64,000 nucleotides of DNA. Source: Candidatus Tepidifontimicrobium thermophilum. Its GTDB lineage: Bacteria > Sysuimicrobiota > Sysuimicrobiia > Sysuimicrobiales > Sysuimicrobiaceae. The stretch is from contig JAVKKH010000001.1 of assembly GCA_031296405.1 (NCBI GenBank), positions 331,861-395,860 on the forward strand, in the 5' to 3' direction. Positions 1 through 8,720 of the stretch are shown here, piece after piece. The first letter of the stretch is position 1. Each line of letters opens with the position of its first letter. The translations under genes were made by a program, and so were the position numbers. The notes below the pieces were generated by a model that saw nothing but the letters and a program-made list of their open reading frames with translations, searched no databases and had not been told where the DNA came from.

Positions 1-1
1 G

Positions 2-196
2 GTGCGGCCGTCCCCGCGGGCCATCGCGGGTGACTACATGGTGACCATCACCGCCAGCGCCAGCGAGGGGTCCGCCTCCGCGGACTTCCGCATCACGGTC
101 CTGACCCGGACGCTCTGGGGGATCGTGGGAGTCGTCCTCATCGCGGCTGCCCTGGTGGTGGTGGGACAGGCGGTGTCGCGGTACGGGCGGCGATGA
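2..196 (+). CDS. C-terminal end of a membrane-anchored extracytoplasmic protein (partial)
   Basis: Only the last 64 residues are present; the gene begins before the window. What is visible is a beta-rich stretch ([19 protein letters not shown]) followed by one hydrophobic segment at about residues 38-57 and a short basic tail, so the protein is held by a C-terminal membrane anchor with its bulk outside the cell. Such tails are typical of NEW3/CARDB-like surface proteins encoded beside ABC-2 exporters. The stop overlaps the start of the following ABC ATPase by 4 bp, so the two are co-transcribed and probably work together. The identity of the missing N-terminal part is unknown. Confidence 0.7.
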   Translation: MRPSPRAIAGDYMVTITASASEGSASADFRITVLTRTLWGIVGVVLIAAALVVVGQAVSRYGRR

Positions 197-1137
197 GCGT
201 CGCGGTCGAGACGGTCGGTCTGACCAAGCGGTACGGCGACCTGGTGGCGGTCCAGGGCCTGAACCTCCGCCTGAACACCGGGGAGGTGTTCGGGATGCTG
301 GGCCCCAACGGGTCGGGCAAGACCACCACCATCCTGATGCTGCTCGGGCTGACGGAACCCACCGCCGGGACCGCCCGGGTGCTCGGGTGGGATCCAACCC
401 GCCAGCCCCTGCAGGTGAAGCGGCGGGTGGGCTACCTGCCGGACTCCGTGGGTTTCTACGACGAGCTCACCGCGTGGGAGAACCTGCGCTACACCGCAGC
501 CCTCAACGGCCTCCCCTCCGCGGAGGCGAACCGGAGGATCGGCGAGGTGCTGGAGCGTATGGGGCTGCAGGACGTAGCGCACCGGAAGGTGGGCACCTTC
601 TCCCGCGGGATGAAGCAGCGCCTAGGGCTTGCGGACGTGCTGCTCAAGCAGCCCCAGGTGGCGATCCTGGACGAACCCACCCTGGGGCTGGATCCTGAAG
701 CGGCGCTGGAGTTCCTCGCCCTCATCCGGAGTCTGAAGCGGGACGGGCTTACCGTGCTGCTGGCCTCGCACCTGTTGCACCAGGTCCAGAGCGTGTGCGA
801 CCGGGTGGGGCTGTTTCACCGCGGCCGCATGGTCCTGGAGGGCACCGTGGACGAGCTACGGGAGCAGGTGTTGGGCGGCGCCTACCGCATCCACGTGCAG
901 GCCCGGGGCGTGGAGGTGGAGCGGGCCCTCCGGGAGGTTCCGGGGGTGGTGCGGGTGACCCGGACCGACGGGGACACCTACCGGGTGGAGGCGCGGGTGG
1001 ACTGCCGCGCGGAGATCGCGCGGCGGGTGGTGGCGTCCGGAGAGCTGCTGGCGCTGAGCGTAGATCGTCCGGGGCTGGACGAGGTGTACGCAAGGTACTT
1101 CCAGCAGGTGGAAGCGGACTCGGGAGGTGCTGCGTGA
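193..1137 (+). CDS. ABC transporter ATP-binding protein (CcmA/NosF-like)
   Basis: This 314-residue cytoplasmic ATPase would power the permease encoded next to it. Walker A is GPNGSGKT at about residues 37-44. The signature region reads [19 protein letters not shown] and runs into Walker B with [11 protein letters not shown]; a switch histidine follows (LLASHLLHQ). After about residue 225 there is an extra small domain, as in the drug/copper-type (DrrA, NosF) families. The ATG overlaps the previous stop by 4 bp, and its own stop overlaps the GTG of the permease. The substrate cannot be read from the sequence; the partner surface protein upstream and a NosY-like permease downstream fit export or maturation of an envelope component. 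Confidence 0.93.
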   Translation: MSVAVETVGLTKRYGDLVAVQGLNLRLNTGEVFGMLGPNGSGKTTTILMLLGLTEPTAGTARVLGWDPTRQPLQVKRRVGYLPDSVGFYDELTAWENLRYTAALNGLPSAEANRRIGEVLERMGLQDVAHRKVGTFSRGMKQRLGLADVLLKQPQVAILDEPTLGLDPEAALEFLALIRSLKRDGLTVLLASHLLHQVQSVCDRVGLFHRGRMVLEGTVDELREQVLGGAYRIHVQARGVEVERALREVPGVVRVTRTDGDTYRVEARVDCRAEIARRVVASGELLALSVDRPGLDEVYARYFQQVEADSGGAA

Positions 1138-2126
1138 GCACAGAGCTGGCGCAGTCGGGCGCGCAGGCCCTGGCCCGACGCGAGGGCTCGCCGTGGACGG
1201 GCCTCTGGGCGGTGGTGTACAAGGAGCTGGCGGACCACCTCACGGGCATCCGGATGCAGATCCTGGAGACCCTCATGCTCCTCACCGCGGTGGGCACGGT
1301 GTACGCGGCCACCCAGAGTATCCGGCAGACCATCGGGGAGGACCCGTTCCTGTTCCTGCGGCTGTTCACCACCGCCCGCGAGCCGTTGCCCTCCTTCGTG
1401 GGCTTTTTGGGCTTCTTGATCCCCCTCACCGCCATCGCCCTGGGGTTCGACGCCATCAACGGCGAGTACAGCCGGAGGACCCTGAGCCGCGTGCTCAGCC
1501 AGCCCATCTATCGGGACGCCCTGATCCTGGGGAAGTTCCTGGCAGGGCTGGCGACCCTCGCCATCACCCTGGTGGCCCTGTGGGTGGTGGTCACGGGCAT
1601 GGGCCTGTTTGTGCTGGGGCTGCCCCCCGGCGGGGAGGAGGTGGCGCGGGGCCTCCTGTTCCTGGTGGCTACCCTCGCCTACGCGGGGATCTGGATGGGT
1701 CTAAGCATGCTGTTCTCCGCGGTGTTCCGGCAGCCCGCCACCTCCGCTATGACGGCCATCGCTGTGTGGCTGCTGTTCGCGGTGTTCTGGGACATGCTGG
1801 CGGCCCTGATCTCGCAGGCGCTGCGGCCCACCCAGTACGGCGGTGTGGCGGAGGAACTGGCGCAGGCCCGTTTGCAGCTGCTGCTGGCCCGGTTCTCGCC
1901 CAACACCCTGTACGCGGAGACGGTGATCGCCCTGCTGAACCCCGCGGTGCGGTCCCTGGGGCCGGTCCTCATCACGCAGCTAGAAGGCGCGGTGCTGGGC
2001 ACGCCGCTGCCGTTGGGACAGAGCCTGCTGATCGTGTGGCCGCAGTTCACGGCCCTGGTGGCGGTGGTGATCCTGCTGTTCGCGGCCACCTACGTGCTGT
2101 TCCAGCGGCAGGAGGTCCGCGCTTAG
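1134..2126 (+). CDS. ABC-2 type permease (NosY-like)
   Basis: About 330 residues with six or so hydrophobic segments. The GTG start at 1134 overlaps the ATPase stop by 4 bp and has GGGAGGTGC just upstream, so I use it rather than the longer open frame that begins at 795. The soluble N-terminus leads into a coupling segment ([10 protein letters not shown]) and TM1. The motif [25 protein letters not shown] after TM2 is the hallmark of NosY/ABC-2 permeases, where a cytoplasmic loop contacts the ATPase. It forms the transporter with the preceding ATPase. It ends only 9 bp before the converging cupin gene. Substrate unknown. Confidence 0.88.
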   Translation: MSTELAQSGAQALARREGSPWTGLWAVVYKELADHLTGIRMQILETLMLLTAVGTVYAATQSIRQTIGEDPFLFLRLFTTAREPLPSFVGFLGFLIPLTAIALGFDAINGEYSRRTLSRVLSQPIYRDALILGKFLAGLATLAITLVALWVVVTGMGLFVLGLPPGGEEVARGLLFLVATLAYAGIWMGLSMLFSAVFRQPATSAMTAIAVWLLFAVFWDMLAALISQALRPTQYGGVAEELAQARLQLLLARFSPNTLYAETVIALLNPAVRSLGPVLITQLEGAVLGTPLPLGQSLLIVWPQFTALVAVVILLFAATYVLFQRQEVRA

Positions 2127-2135
2127 GCGCCCCCT

Positions 2136-2510
2136 TCACTCCAGCCACTCGGTCTCGTAGGAGGCGGTCTGCGGGACCACGCACAGGAACTCCGCGGCCT
2201 GCGGGCCGGGGTTCTCGTAACGGTGGGCCAGACCCGGAGGGATGAACACCACGTGGCCTGCCGCCACTTCCTGCACTTCGTCGCCGAGGGTGAGGCGGAT
2301 CCGCCCGGACAGCACGTACTGCTCGTGCTCCACGGTGGGGTGGCGGTGGAGAGGGATGACCCCGCCGGGCTCGAGGGTGAACTTGCGCAGGACGAAGTTC
2401 GGCGCGCCCTCCGTGGGCCCCACCAGCACCTGCACCCACGCGCCCGAAGCCCGTTCCACGGGGCGCCGTGCCACCTGCTCTGCGAGACGGACCGTACCCG
2501 TGACCTCCAT
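2136..2510 (-). CDS. Small cupin-domain protein
   Basis: A 124-residue single-domain cupin. The metal-binding motif 1 is visible as PLHRHPTVEHEQYVLSGR (two His, then Glu-x5-Gly-like) and motif 2 as PPGLAHRYENPG. This is a complete short cupin fold of the kind seen in polyketide-cyclase-like, dioxygenase-like or sensor proteins, so a metal-dependent enzyme or ligand binder is likely, but the substrate is not evident. I start at the ATG at 2510 because GGAGG lies 7 nt upstream; the longer open frame is spurious. It follows the alcohol dehydrogenase gene by 20 bp and is probably the last gene of the minus-strand operon. Confidence 0.85.
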   Translation of the reverse strand: MEVTGTVRLAEQVARRPVERASGAWVQVLVGPTEGAPNFVLRKFTLEPGGVIPLHRHPTVEHEQYVLSGRIRLTLGDEVQEVAAGHVVFIPPGLAHRYENPGPQAAEFLCVVPQTASYETEWLE

Positions 2511-2530
2511 CCTGACCTCCCCGGGCGCTG

Positions 2531-3757
2531 TTAGGGAAACTGGAACGCCACCTTGAATGCCTTCCCCGCCGACTTCCCCAGTGCCGTCCGCAGGGCGTCC
2601 CCGTAGCGATCCAAGGGGAACCGGTGGGTCACCAGGCTGGAAAGGTCCAGCTTCCCTTCCTGCATCCACCGCAGCACCAACTCCAAGGTTCGGATCCGCT
2701 GACCCTGCCAGTCCTCCACCGCGTATGCGTAGCTGCCCACTACCCGCAACTCCTTCAGCCACACCGGGGTCCAGTCCACGCCGCGGGGCAGGGATGCCAG
2801 GCCCAGCACCACCACGGTACCCCCGGGGCCTGCTAGGCGAAGGGCGTCGTCCAGGCTGCGGCCGGAGCCCACGCAGTCGACCACCAGCCGCGCGCCTCCC
2901 ACGACCGCCCGCTTTCCCAAAAGAGGCTTGCGCAGCCGGGCTCCCAGCAGCTCTGCCAGCGGTTCGTAGTGGCCGTCCGCGCCCTGCAGCTGCACCGTGT
3001 GATCCGCGCCCAGGGATCGGGCTCGCTCCGCCTGGTAGGCGTACTTGACCAGGACCACCACCCTGGCGCTGCAGCCCAGGGCCCGTAGACACGCCACCAC
3101 GGCCTGACCGATCACCCCGCCGCCGATGACCAGGACGGTGTCGTGGTCCGCGGGCCGCCAGCGCAGCAGGGCGTGGAGGGCACAGGCTGCGGGCTCGCTC
3201 AGCAGTGCGTTCTCGTCGGGGACGGAGTCGGGCAGGGGAAGGACCTGCGACCGGTGAGCCACGAAGGTCTCGCCCCAGCTCCCTCCGGTGTCGCGGCACG
3301 CTCCCACCATCAGGCCGGGACTCAGGTGGCCGTCCGTGGTCCGCACGCACAGGTGGTACTCACCGGCCCGGCACGGGCCGCACGGGTCGGAGAACCCGCG
3401 GGCACGGCAGGGCAACACCGGCTCCACCACCACCCGCTGTCCTGGGGGTAGGTCCGCGGCCGCCGGTCCCGTCTCCACCACCTCCCCGACGTTCTCGTGG
3501 CCAGGGACGAAGGGGAAGGAGGCGAAGGCGGAAGCCGACGGGCTGGCCTGCAGGGTAACCAGGTGCAAGTCGCTGCCGCAGATACCCCCCATCCGGACCC
3601 GTACCCGGACCCAGTCGCGATCCGGCAGGCGCGGTTCCGGCAGCTCCCGCAGGCGGAGGGCCGAAAGCCCGCTCCAGTACGCGGGCTCCCACAGGCTGCC
3701 CACGGCCCGGGTGAGGAGGTAGCGGGGCACCGTGGGGTGGAAGACGAGGGCCCGCAT
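2531..3757 (-). CDS. Zinc-dependent alcohol dehydrogenase (MDR superfamily)
   Basis: A 408-residue medium-chain dehydrogenase. Near the N-terminus MGGICGSDLHLV supplies the catalytic zinc Cys and the proton-relay Ser/Asp, and PGHENVGEVVETG the zinc His/Glu. The structural zinc loop reads CGPCRAGEYHLC with an unusual extra stretch (LPCRARGFSDP) before it. The Rossmann nucleotide motif is VIGGGVIGQ at about residue 207. It oxidises an alcohol or polyol with NAD(P)+, or runs in reverse. The N-terminus is about 30 residues longer than in threonine or sorbitol dehydrogenases. It lies 5 bp after the class II aldolase, so the pair probably act on a common sugar or polyol; the precise substrate is not known. 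Confidence 0.9.
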   Translation of the reverse strand: MRALVFHPTVPRYLLTRAVGSLWEPAYWSGLSALRLRELPEPRLPDRDWVRVRVRMGGICGSDLHLVTLQASPSASAFASFPFVPGHENVGEVVETGPAAADLPPGQRVVVEPVLPCRARGFSDPCGPCRAGEYHLCVRTTDGHLSPGLMVGACRDTGGSWGETFVAHRSQVLPLPDSVPDENALLSEPAACALHALLRWRPADHDTVLVIGGGVIGQAVVACLRALGCSARVVVLVKYAYQAERARSLGADHTVQLQGADGHYEPLAELLGARLRKPLLGKRAVVGGARLVVDCVGSGRSLDDALRLAGPGGTVVVLGLASLPRGVDWTPVWLKELRVVGSYAYAVEDWQGQRIRTLELVLRWMQEGKLDLSSLVTHRFPLDRYGDALRTALGKSAGKAFKVAFQFP

Positions 3758-3762
3758 GGGGC

Positions 3763-4908
3763 TTATTCCATGGGCACCTGGCGGATGAACCCTCGCTCCA
3801 GACGGTCGAAGATGTCGCGGAGGTTAGGGCCGGTGATGGTGAGCCCGTGGTTCTTCAGCCCCACCACCGCGCGCCCCGGGTCGGGGGCCTGCCGGACCAG
3901 ATCCGCCACGGCCTGCGCCAGCTGGAGGGTACCGCAGGGGTAGTTGACCAGGGTGGAGCGGACGCCCTCCATCCAAGCGTGCACGTGCACGATCGCTCCC
4001 ACCTGCGGGTGCTCGGTGTAGATCATCCAGTGCTCGATGGCGTCTACAGAAACTCTCCGGGGCTGGACGTGCGGGGGCACGCTGAGGATCATGGCAGCCC
4101 GCCGTGGATCGAATCCCTTCACCAGCAACATATCGCGCCCCACCACCCGCATGTGAGCCTTGTTGACCCCGCTGGCGCTCATCCAGAACCGGGTGGCGTC
4201 CTTGCGGACGCTGAGGTTGCCGTAGCTCAGCCCTCCGATCCCGTACAGGAGCTCGATGTGACGCAGGTCCCGGGGCGAGAGGAGCTGGTCGATGGGGAAC
4301 GGCGCGGGGAGCAGTCCCAGGGCGTCCAGGCGGCGCCCCGCCTCTGCCAGCTCCCGGGTCAGCTCGTCCCCCTCCCACAGCTCGGGCGGTAGGTCCGGCT
4401 CGAACACGTTGTCGATCACCAGTTGCGAACAGGCCAGGGGCTGCAGCCGCTCGTACACCGCCTCGAAGTAGTCCCGCGACCCGAACTCGCCCGCCACCGC
4501 GTAGTAGCCCTGTTCGAGCGTCACGAAGAACGTGCGGATCCCCTCCGGGTGTCGGACCAGGTAGACGCACAGGTTGGCCAGGGAGCGGACCAGGAGAGGG
4601 TACCCGGCCCGCAGGACGTCGTCGGGCGGGTGGGCTTCCAGGACCACCGCCACCACGAAGGTGGCTTTCGCCCGGCGCCGGTAAGCCCGGGGCCGGCCGG
4701 GGTTCACGAAGTTGAATACCAGCCGCAGCTGCCCGTCGCCCTCGGGGCGAAAGTGATGCCCGCGCTGCTGAAACACGTCCCGCACGCCTTCCGCAAACCG
4801 TTCCAGCGCGGGGTCGTAGGGCTCCCCCGCGAAGCCGAAGACCAGGGGTCTGGCCTCGCTGGCCTCCCGCATTGCCCGCAGCTGCTCACGCACCACGGTC
4901 ACGTCCAT
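3763..4908 (-). CDS. Class II aldolase/adducin-family protein with an extra N-terminal domain
   Basis: The C-terminal half (about residues 190-381) is a class II aldolase/adducin fold. It has the phosphate-loop-like GLSYGNLSVR, the ASGVNKAHM region, the metal pair in IVHVHAWME and the third His in LKNHGLTITG. This family includes fuculose-phosphate aldolase and sugar-phosphate epimerases and uses zinc for retro-aldol chemistry. The first ~190 residues form a separate domain I do not recognise (contains VLEAHPPDDVLRAGYPLLVR and FFVTLEQGYYAVAGEFG). It is more than 1.5 times the usual ~210-residue family length. It sits 5 bp upstream of the alcohol dehydrogenase, suggesting a shared polyol or sugar-phosphate pathway. 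The substrate is unknown. Confidence 0.82.
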   Translation of the reverse strand: MDVTVVREQLRAMREASEARPLVFGFAGEPYDPALERFAEGVRDVFQQRGHHFRPEGDGQLRLVFNFVNPGRPRAYRRRAKATFVVAVVLEAHPPDDVLRAGYPLLVRSLANLCVYLVRHPEGIRTFFVTLEQGYYAVAGEFGSRDYFEAVYERLQPLACSQLVIDNVFEPDLPPELWEGDELTRELAEAGRRLDALGLLPAPFPIDQLLSPRDLRHIELLYGIGGLSYGNLSVRKDATRFWMSASGVNKAHMRVVGRDMLLVKGFDPRRAAMILSVPPHVQPRRVSVDAIEHWMIYTEHPQVGAIVHVHAWMEGVRSTLVNYPCGTLQLAQAVADLVRQAPDPGRAVVGLKNHGLTITGPNLRDIFDRLERGFIRQVPME

Positions 4909-4975
4909 GGCCTGTCCGCTCGAACCCTCTGGGCTGGGTCACGGGCTATAAGTTCGCGGCCGACGATCCGAATCC

Positions 4976-5728
4976 CTACTCCGCGGGCTTCGAGGCCGCG
5001 GCCTTCCTGCCGTTGAGGAGGAAGACCAGGGAAGCCACCCCCAGCACCGCCGCGGCCAACTGGCCCAGAGCGAAGGGGCCTACCACGCGGTACTCGGACC
5101 GCAGCAGGTCCAGGAGGAACCGGATCGCGGACAAGCCGCCCACCGTCTTCCAGAAGACCTCGCCCTCGAAGCGCCGACGCGACAGCCACCGCTGAGCCAG
5201 CGCGAACAGCACCAGAGAGGTGAGGATCTCGTACAGCTGCAGCGGGTGTCGGGGCGCGTCGGGCGCGGTGGGGAACACCACGCCCCACGGCAGGGAGGTG
5301 GGATCCCCGTACAGCTCGCCGTTCATGAAGTTCCCCCACCGCACCAGCGCGTTGGCCAGCGGGATCCACGTGGCGCAGGCGTCCGTGAAGGACCACGCGG
5401 AGATCTGCTCCCGCCGGGCCAACCACGCGGCGTAAAGAAGCCCCGCCGCGATGGCGCCGTGGGACGACAGACCCCCGCGATCGATCCGGAGGACCTCCAC
5501 GGGGTTGGCGAAGTAGAAGGCGGGGTGGGAAAGCACGTACGCCAGCCGAGCGCCGGCGAACAGCACCAGCACGAAGCCGAGGGCCACCCGGTCTGGGAGG
5601 TCCGCAGGCAGTCCCACCCGCGGCGCAGCCCGGCGCGTGAGCGCGATGCCGGTCAGGATGGACAACGCGACCATGACGCCGTACCACCGGACGGCGAAGG
5701 GGCCGACCTGCACCAGGATGGGGCTCAC
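4976..5728 (-). CDS. lgt: Prolipoprotein diacylglyceryl transferase
   Basis: This integral membrane enzyme moves diacylglyceryl from phosphatidylglycerol to the lipobox Cys of prolipoproteins, the first step of lipoprotein maturation. The 250-residue protein shows the Lgt signature regions: VRWYGVMVAL near the N-terminus, GGLSSHGAIAAG (essential His), RWGNFMNGELYGDP and HPLQLYE. It has about seven hydrophobic segments. The GTG at 5728 is preceded by TACAAT only 6 nt upstream and no ribosome binding site, so the transcript may be leaderless. It is separated from the aldolase by 67 bp and could be the first gene of that operon. A lipobox-bearing adaptor at 27.2 kb is a likely client. Confidence 0.95.
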   Translation of the reverse strand: MSPILVQVGPFAVRWYGVMVALSILTGIALTRRAAPRVGLPADLPDRVALGFVLVLFAGARLAYVLSHPAFYFANPVEVLRIDRGGLSSHGAIAAGLLYAAWLARREQISAWSFTDACATWIPLANALVRWGNFMNGELYGDPTSLPWGVVFPTAPDAPRHPLQLYEILTSLVLFALAQRWLSRRRFEGEVFWKTVGGLSAIRFLLDLLRSEYRVVGPFALGQLAAAVLGVASLVFLLNGRKAAASKPAE

Positions 5729-5734
5729 GCAGCC

Positions 5735-5744
5735 ATTGTACGAT
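5735..5744. promoter_or_regulatory. Overlapping divergent -10 elements between lgt and the deaminase gene
   Basis: The 10 bp read ATTGTACGAT. On the minus strand this gives TACAAT (5740-5735), 6 nt before the lgt GTG; on the plus strand it gives TACGAT (5739-5744), 31 nt before the deaminase ATG. I see no good -35 for either, so these are candidates. The two promoters would compete for the same DNA. Confidence 0.4.
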
Positions 5745-5775
5745 GGACCGGAAGTGAACTCCGGGGAGGGTCGGC

Positions 5776-7539
5776 ATGCAAAGACCCAGCTGGCGTGTGG
5801 AGCTGATGCGGGTGGCCCAGGGGCAGGAGCCCGCGGATCTGGTGGTCACGGGCGGCGTACTGCTGGACGTGTACACGGGCGAGCTGTTGGGGGACTGGAT
5901 CGTGGCGGTGAAGGGGGAACGGGTGGCGTACGTGGGACCGTGGCTGGACGGGCTCGTGGGCTCCGACACCCAGGTCCTGGACGCGCGGGGCCAGGTGGTG
6001 GTCCCGGGGCTGGTGGACGCGCACACCCACCTGTTCGGCGCCCGCTACAGCCCGCACGCGGCGATCCCCTACATCCTGGCGGGCGGCACCACGTGTGTGG
6101 TCACGGAACTCTCCGAGCTGGCCTACGTGGCGGGCGAGCTGGGCGTGCGCGCTGCCCTAGATGCTCTGCGTGGCCTGCCGGTGAAAGTGTACGCCACCCT
6201 GCCGCCGCTGGCTGCCACGGCCCCCCACCTGGAGCGGCACGCGCCGTCGGTGGACGCATACCGGGAGCTCCTGCGCGACCCCCTGGTGGTGGGGCTGGGC
6301 GAGGTGTACTGGGGGAACCTGGTGCTGCGGGAGGACCGCCGGCTGCTGGAGTTGATAGAGCTCGCCCACGCCGTGGGAAAGGTGGTGGAGGGACACGCCG
6401 CCGGGGCCCGGGGGGCGCGGCTGGCGGCCTATGCGGCTGCAGGGGTGACCTCGTGCCACGAGCCCACCACCGCCGAAGAGGTGCGGGAGAGGCTGCGGCT
6501 CGGCTACCACACCATGGTGCGGGAGGGCAAGATCCGGCAGGAGCTGGAGGCCGTGGCGGGCCTGTGGCGTTCGGCGGACATGGACCTGCACCGTTTGTGT
6601 CTGGTGACGGACAGCGCCGGCGCCCGGGAGATTCTGGAGGAGGGCTACATGGACGCGGTGGTTCGCAAGGCGGTGCGGCTGGGGGTGGACCCCGTGGCCG
6701 CGGTCCGCGCCGCGACCCTGGTGCCCGCGGAGCGGTTCCGGCTGGACGGTGAGGTGGGGGGGCTGGCGCCCGGCAGGTACGCGGACTTCAGCCTGGTGCC
6801 GGACCTCAGGGAGTTCCACCCCACCGTGGTGGTCAGCAGCGGGCGCGTGGTGGCCCGGGACGGCAAGCCGGTGGTCTCCGTACCCCCGTATCGCTACCCG
6901 GACGAGCTCGTGCGGACCCTTCGGTTGCAGCTACCCCCTGTGGAGGCCTACCGGGTACGGGCTCCGGTTGCGCGCGGGACGGTGCGGGTGCGGGTGGTGG
7001 AGATGGTCACGCACCTGGTGACCCGGGAGGGCGAGGCGGATGTCCTGGTGCACGACGGGTGGTTGGTGCCGGACGGCGACCTGTGCCTGGTGGCCGTCCT
7101 GGACCGGCAGGGTGACGGAGCGCCCTTTGTGGGCTTCGTCCGTGGCTTCGGCCTGCGCCGGGGCGCTTGCGCCACCAGCATGGCGTGGGACAGCCCGCTT
7201 CTGCTGGCCGTGGGGAAGTCGCCCGAAGACCTGCAGTGCGCCCTCACGCGCTTGGTATCCCTGGGGGGCGGGGTCGTGGTGTGTGCGGGAGGGGAAGTGC
7301 TGGCGGAGCTGGCGGCCCCCGTGGCGGGCGTGGTGTCCGTGGACCCTCTGGAGGAGGTGGCGCGGCGGGAGGTGCAGGTGGACCAAGCGCTGCGAGGTCT
7401 GGGCGCGGTGGGCCCCCGGCCTTCGCTGACCGTGGACGTGCTGGCGGGGCTTGCCATCCCGCACTTTCGCGTCTGCGACCGCGGCTACGTCCGCGTGCGG
7501 GACGGCGCCATCCTGGGGCTGTGGCCGGACGGCGCTTGA
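5776..7539 (+). CDS. Adenine deaminase-like amidohydrolase
   Basis: A 587-residue amidohydrolase with the architecture of adenine deaminase (Ade): small N-terminal beta domain, TIM barrel, and the Ade C-terminal domain. Expected metal ligands are present: DAHTHL, the Glu in ELSELAYV, GHAAG, SCHEPTT and the Asp in LVTDSAG. LRLGYHTMVREG is very Ade-like. However, family landmarks have changed. The usual ESS after HxH is absent, DPHE has become ELSE, and the C-terminal AHDSHN motif reads AWDSPL. It may deaminate adenine to hypoxanthine or may act on another amine or amide. The start has GGGGAGGG about 8 nt upstream. The downstream promoter and riboswitch overlap its end. Confidence 0.75.
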   Translation: MQRPSWRVELMRVAQGQEPADLVVTGGVLLDVYTGELLGDWIVAVKGERVAYVGPWLDGLVGSDTQVLDARGQVVVPGLVDAHTHLFGARYSPHAAIPYILAGGTTCVVTELSELAYVAGELGVRAALDALRGLPVKVYATLPPLAATAPHLERHAPSVDAYRELLRDPLVVGLGEVYWGNLVLREDRRLLELIELAHAVGKVVEGHAAGARGARLAAYAAAGVTSCHEPTTAEEVRERLRLGYHTMVREGKIRQELEAVAGLWRSADMDLHRLCLVTDSAGAREILEEGYMDAVVRKAVRLGVDPVAAVRAATLVPAERFRLDGEVGGLAPGRYADFSLVPDLREFHPTVVVSSGRVVARDGKPVVSVPPYRYPDELVRTLRLQLPPVEAYRVRAPVARGTVRVRVVEMVTHLVTREGEADVLVHDGWLVPDGDLCLVAVLDRQGDGAPFVGFVRGFGLRRGACATSMAWDSPLLLAVGKSPEDLQCALTRLVSLGGGVVVCAGGEVLAELAAPVAGVVSVDPLEEVARREVQVDQALRGLGAVGPRPSLTVDVLAGLAIPHFRVCDRGYVRVRDGAILGLWPDGA

Positions 7540-7564
7540 CACCCGGGGACGGAGCTGGTAGCGT
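7536..7564 (+). promoter_or_regulatory. Promoter of the riboswitch-thrBC transcript
   Basis: TTGACA (7536-7541, perfect consensus) and TAGCGT (7559-7564) are separated by 17 bp. The -35 overlaps the stop codon of the deaminase gene. Transcription would start near 7571, about 23 nt before the first base of the riboswitch P1 helix, which is the expected geometry. Confidence 0.65.
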
Positions 7565-7593
7565 TGCGTCAACAGGACAACTGAATAGCAACA

Positions 7594-7700
7594 CCCTTAT
7601 CCAGAGTGGGCGAGGGACGGGCCCGATGACCCCCGGCAACCTACCGGCGGACAGCCGGCAAGGTGCCAACTCCCGCGGAAGGCATTCCGAGAGATAAGGG
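7594..7700 (+). promoter_or_regulatory. SAM-I (S-box) riboswitch aptamer
   Basis: This is a clear S-box aptamer that binds S-adenosylmethionine. P1 is perfect over 8 bp (CCCTTATC at 7594-7601 with GATAAGGG at 7693-7700). Conserved core pieces follow in order: AGAGTGGGCGAGGGA, CTGGCCC-like GGGCCCGATGA, CCGGCAACC, AAGGTGCCAACTCC and GAGAGATAAGG. It lies between a consensus promoter and thrB. S-boxes normally switch off methionine and SAM genes when SAM is high; placement before homoserine kinase and threonine synthase is unusual. Confidence 0.95.
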
Positions 7701-7784
7701 CGGTTGTTGCCCTCCGCGGCTGGATTCCGGTGGATGTTCCGTTCGCCGGGTTTCGGCGCCGGAGGGCTTCTCGTTGTCTGGAGG
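7697..7784 (+). terminator. Riboswitch expression platform: candidate terminator/anti-terminator
   Basis: GCCCT at 7709-7713 can pair with AGGGC at 7697-7701, which uses part of the P1 3' strand. Alternatively GCCCTCCG (7709-7716) can pair with CGGAGGGC (7760-7767), followed by the T-rich tail TTCTCGTTGTCT. CCTCC at 7711-7715 could also cover the thrB ribosome binding site GGAGG (7780-7784). With P1 stabilised by SAM, the second set would form, giving an OFF switch. This is predicted by pairing only, without energy calculation. Confidence 0.55.
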
Positions 7785-7790
7785 TTCCGA

Positions 7791-8720
7791 ATGCGGTTGC
7801 GGGTGACGGTACCGGCCACCTCGGCCAACCTCGGGTCGGGGTTCGACTGCCTCGCGATGGCGCTGGATCTGCGCAACGAGGTGGAGGCGGCTCTGTCGGA
7901 TCGGCCCCGGGTGGAGGTGGCGGGAGAGGGGGAGGACGTGCTTCCCCGGGACGAGCGCAACACCGTGTACCGAGCTGCGGAGGCGGTGGCAGCCCGCGCG
8001 GGCGTCCGGGACGTGGCGTTCGCGTTCCGGTGCTTCAACCGGATCCCCCTGGACCGTGGGCTCGGCAGCAGCGCCGCGGCCCGGGTGGCCGGTATCGCCG
8101 CGGCCAACCGGCTGCTGGGCAGCCCCCTGTCCCCAGCGGACTTAGTGCGGTTGAGCGCGGAGCTGGAAGGGCACCCGGACAATGTGGTGGCGGCGTGGGT
8201 GGGTGGGGTCACGGTGGCCGTGCGGGATGGTGAGGGGGGCGTGTGCTGGCAGCGAATCCTGCCGGAGCGGTTCCCGTCGGTCGTTCTGTGCGTGCCGGAG
8301 CTGCGGGTGCCCACCGGTGAAGCCCGGGCCCGGCTTCCCGCACAGGTGAGCCTGCAGGACGCGGTGTTCAACACGGGCCGGGCTGCGCTACTGGTGGCGG
8401 CCCTGTACAACGGGGACTTCGGCGCGCTGGCGGTGGCCACCCAGGACCGGCTGCACCAGCCTTACCGGGAGCTCCTGGTGCCCGGGTTTGCGGACGCGGT
8501 GGCCGCGGCGCGGGAGGCGGGGGCGTGGGGGGCGGCGCTGAGCGGGGCAGGCAGCAGTCTGGTGGCCTTCTGCCCCGCGGAGTGCGCGGAGTCGGTGGGC
8601 GAGGCCATGCGGACGGCCCTGGCGCGCTACGGGGTACACAGCCGGTGGAGGGTGTCCTCCGTGGACGTGCGGGGCACGGTGGTGGAAGACGCTCCAGGAG
8701 GTGAAACGTGGGACGGGTAG
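7791..8720 (+). CDS. thrB: Homoserine kinase
   Basis: This GHMP-family kinase phosphorylates L-homoserine to O-phosphohomoserine with ATP. The 309-residue protein begins with the typical RVTVPATSANLGSGFDCLA, has the ATP-binding motif PLDRGLGSSAAA at about residues 86-97, and ends with the conserved GAALSGAGSSLVAF region. I start at the ATG at 7791 because GGAGG lies 6 nt upstream; the longer frame runs into the riboswitch. It overlaps threonine synthase by 13 bp. The upstream SAM riboswitch implies that SAM level controls production of O-phosphohomoserine, which is a branch point between threonine and, in some organisms, methionine. Confidence 0.95.
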   Translation: MRLRVTVPATSANLGSGFDCLAMALDLRNEVEAALSDRPRVEVAGEGEDVLPRDERNTVYRAAEAVAARAGVRDVAFAFRCFNRIPLDRGLGSSAAARVAGIAAANRLLGSPLSPADLVRLSAELEGHPDNVVAAWVGGVTVAVRDGEGGVCWQRILPERFPSVVLCVPELRVPTGEARARLPAQVSLQDAVFNTGRAALLVAALYNGDFGALAVATQDRLHQPYRELLVPGFADAVAAAREAGAWGAALSGAGSSLVAFCPAECAESVGEAMRTALARYGVHSRWRVSSVDVRGTVVEDAPGGETWDG

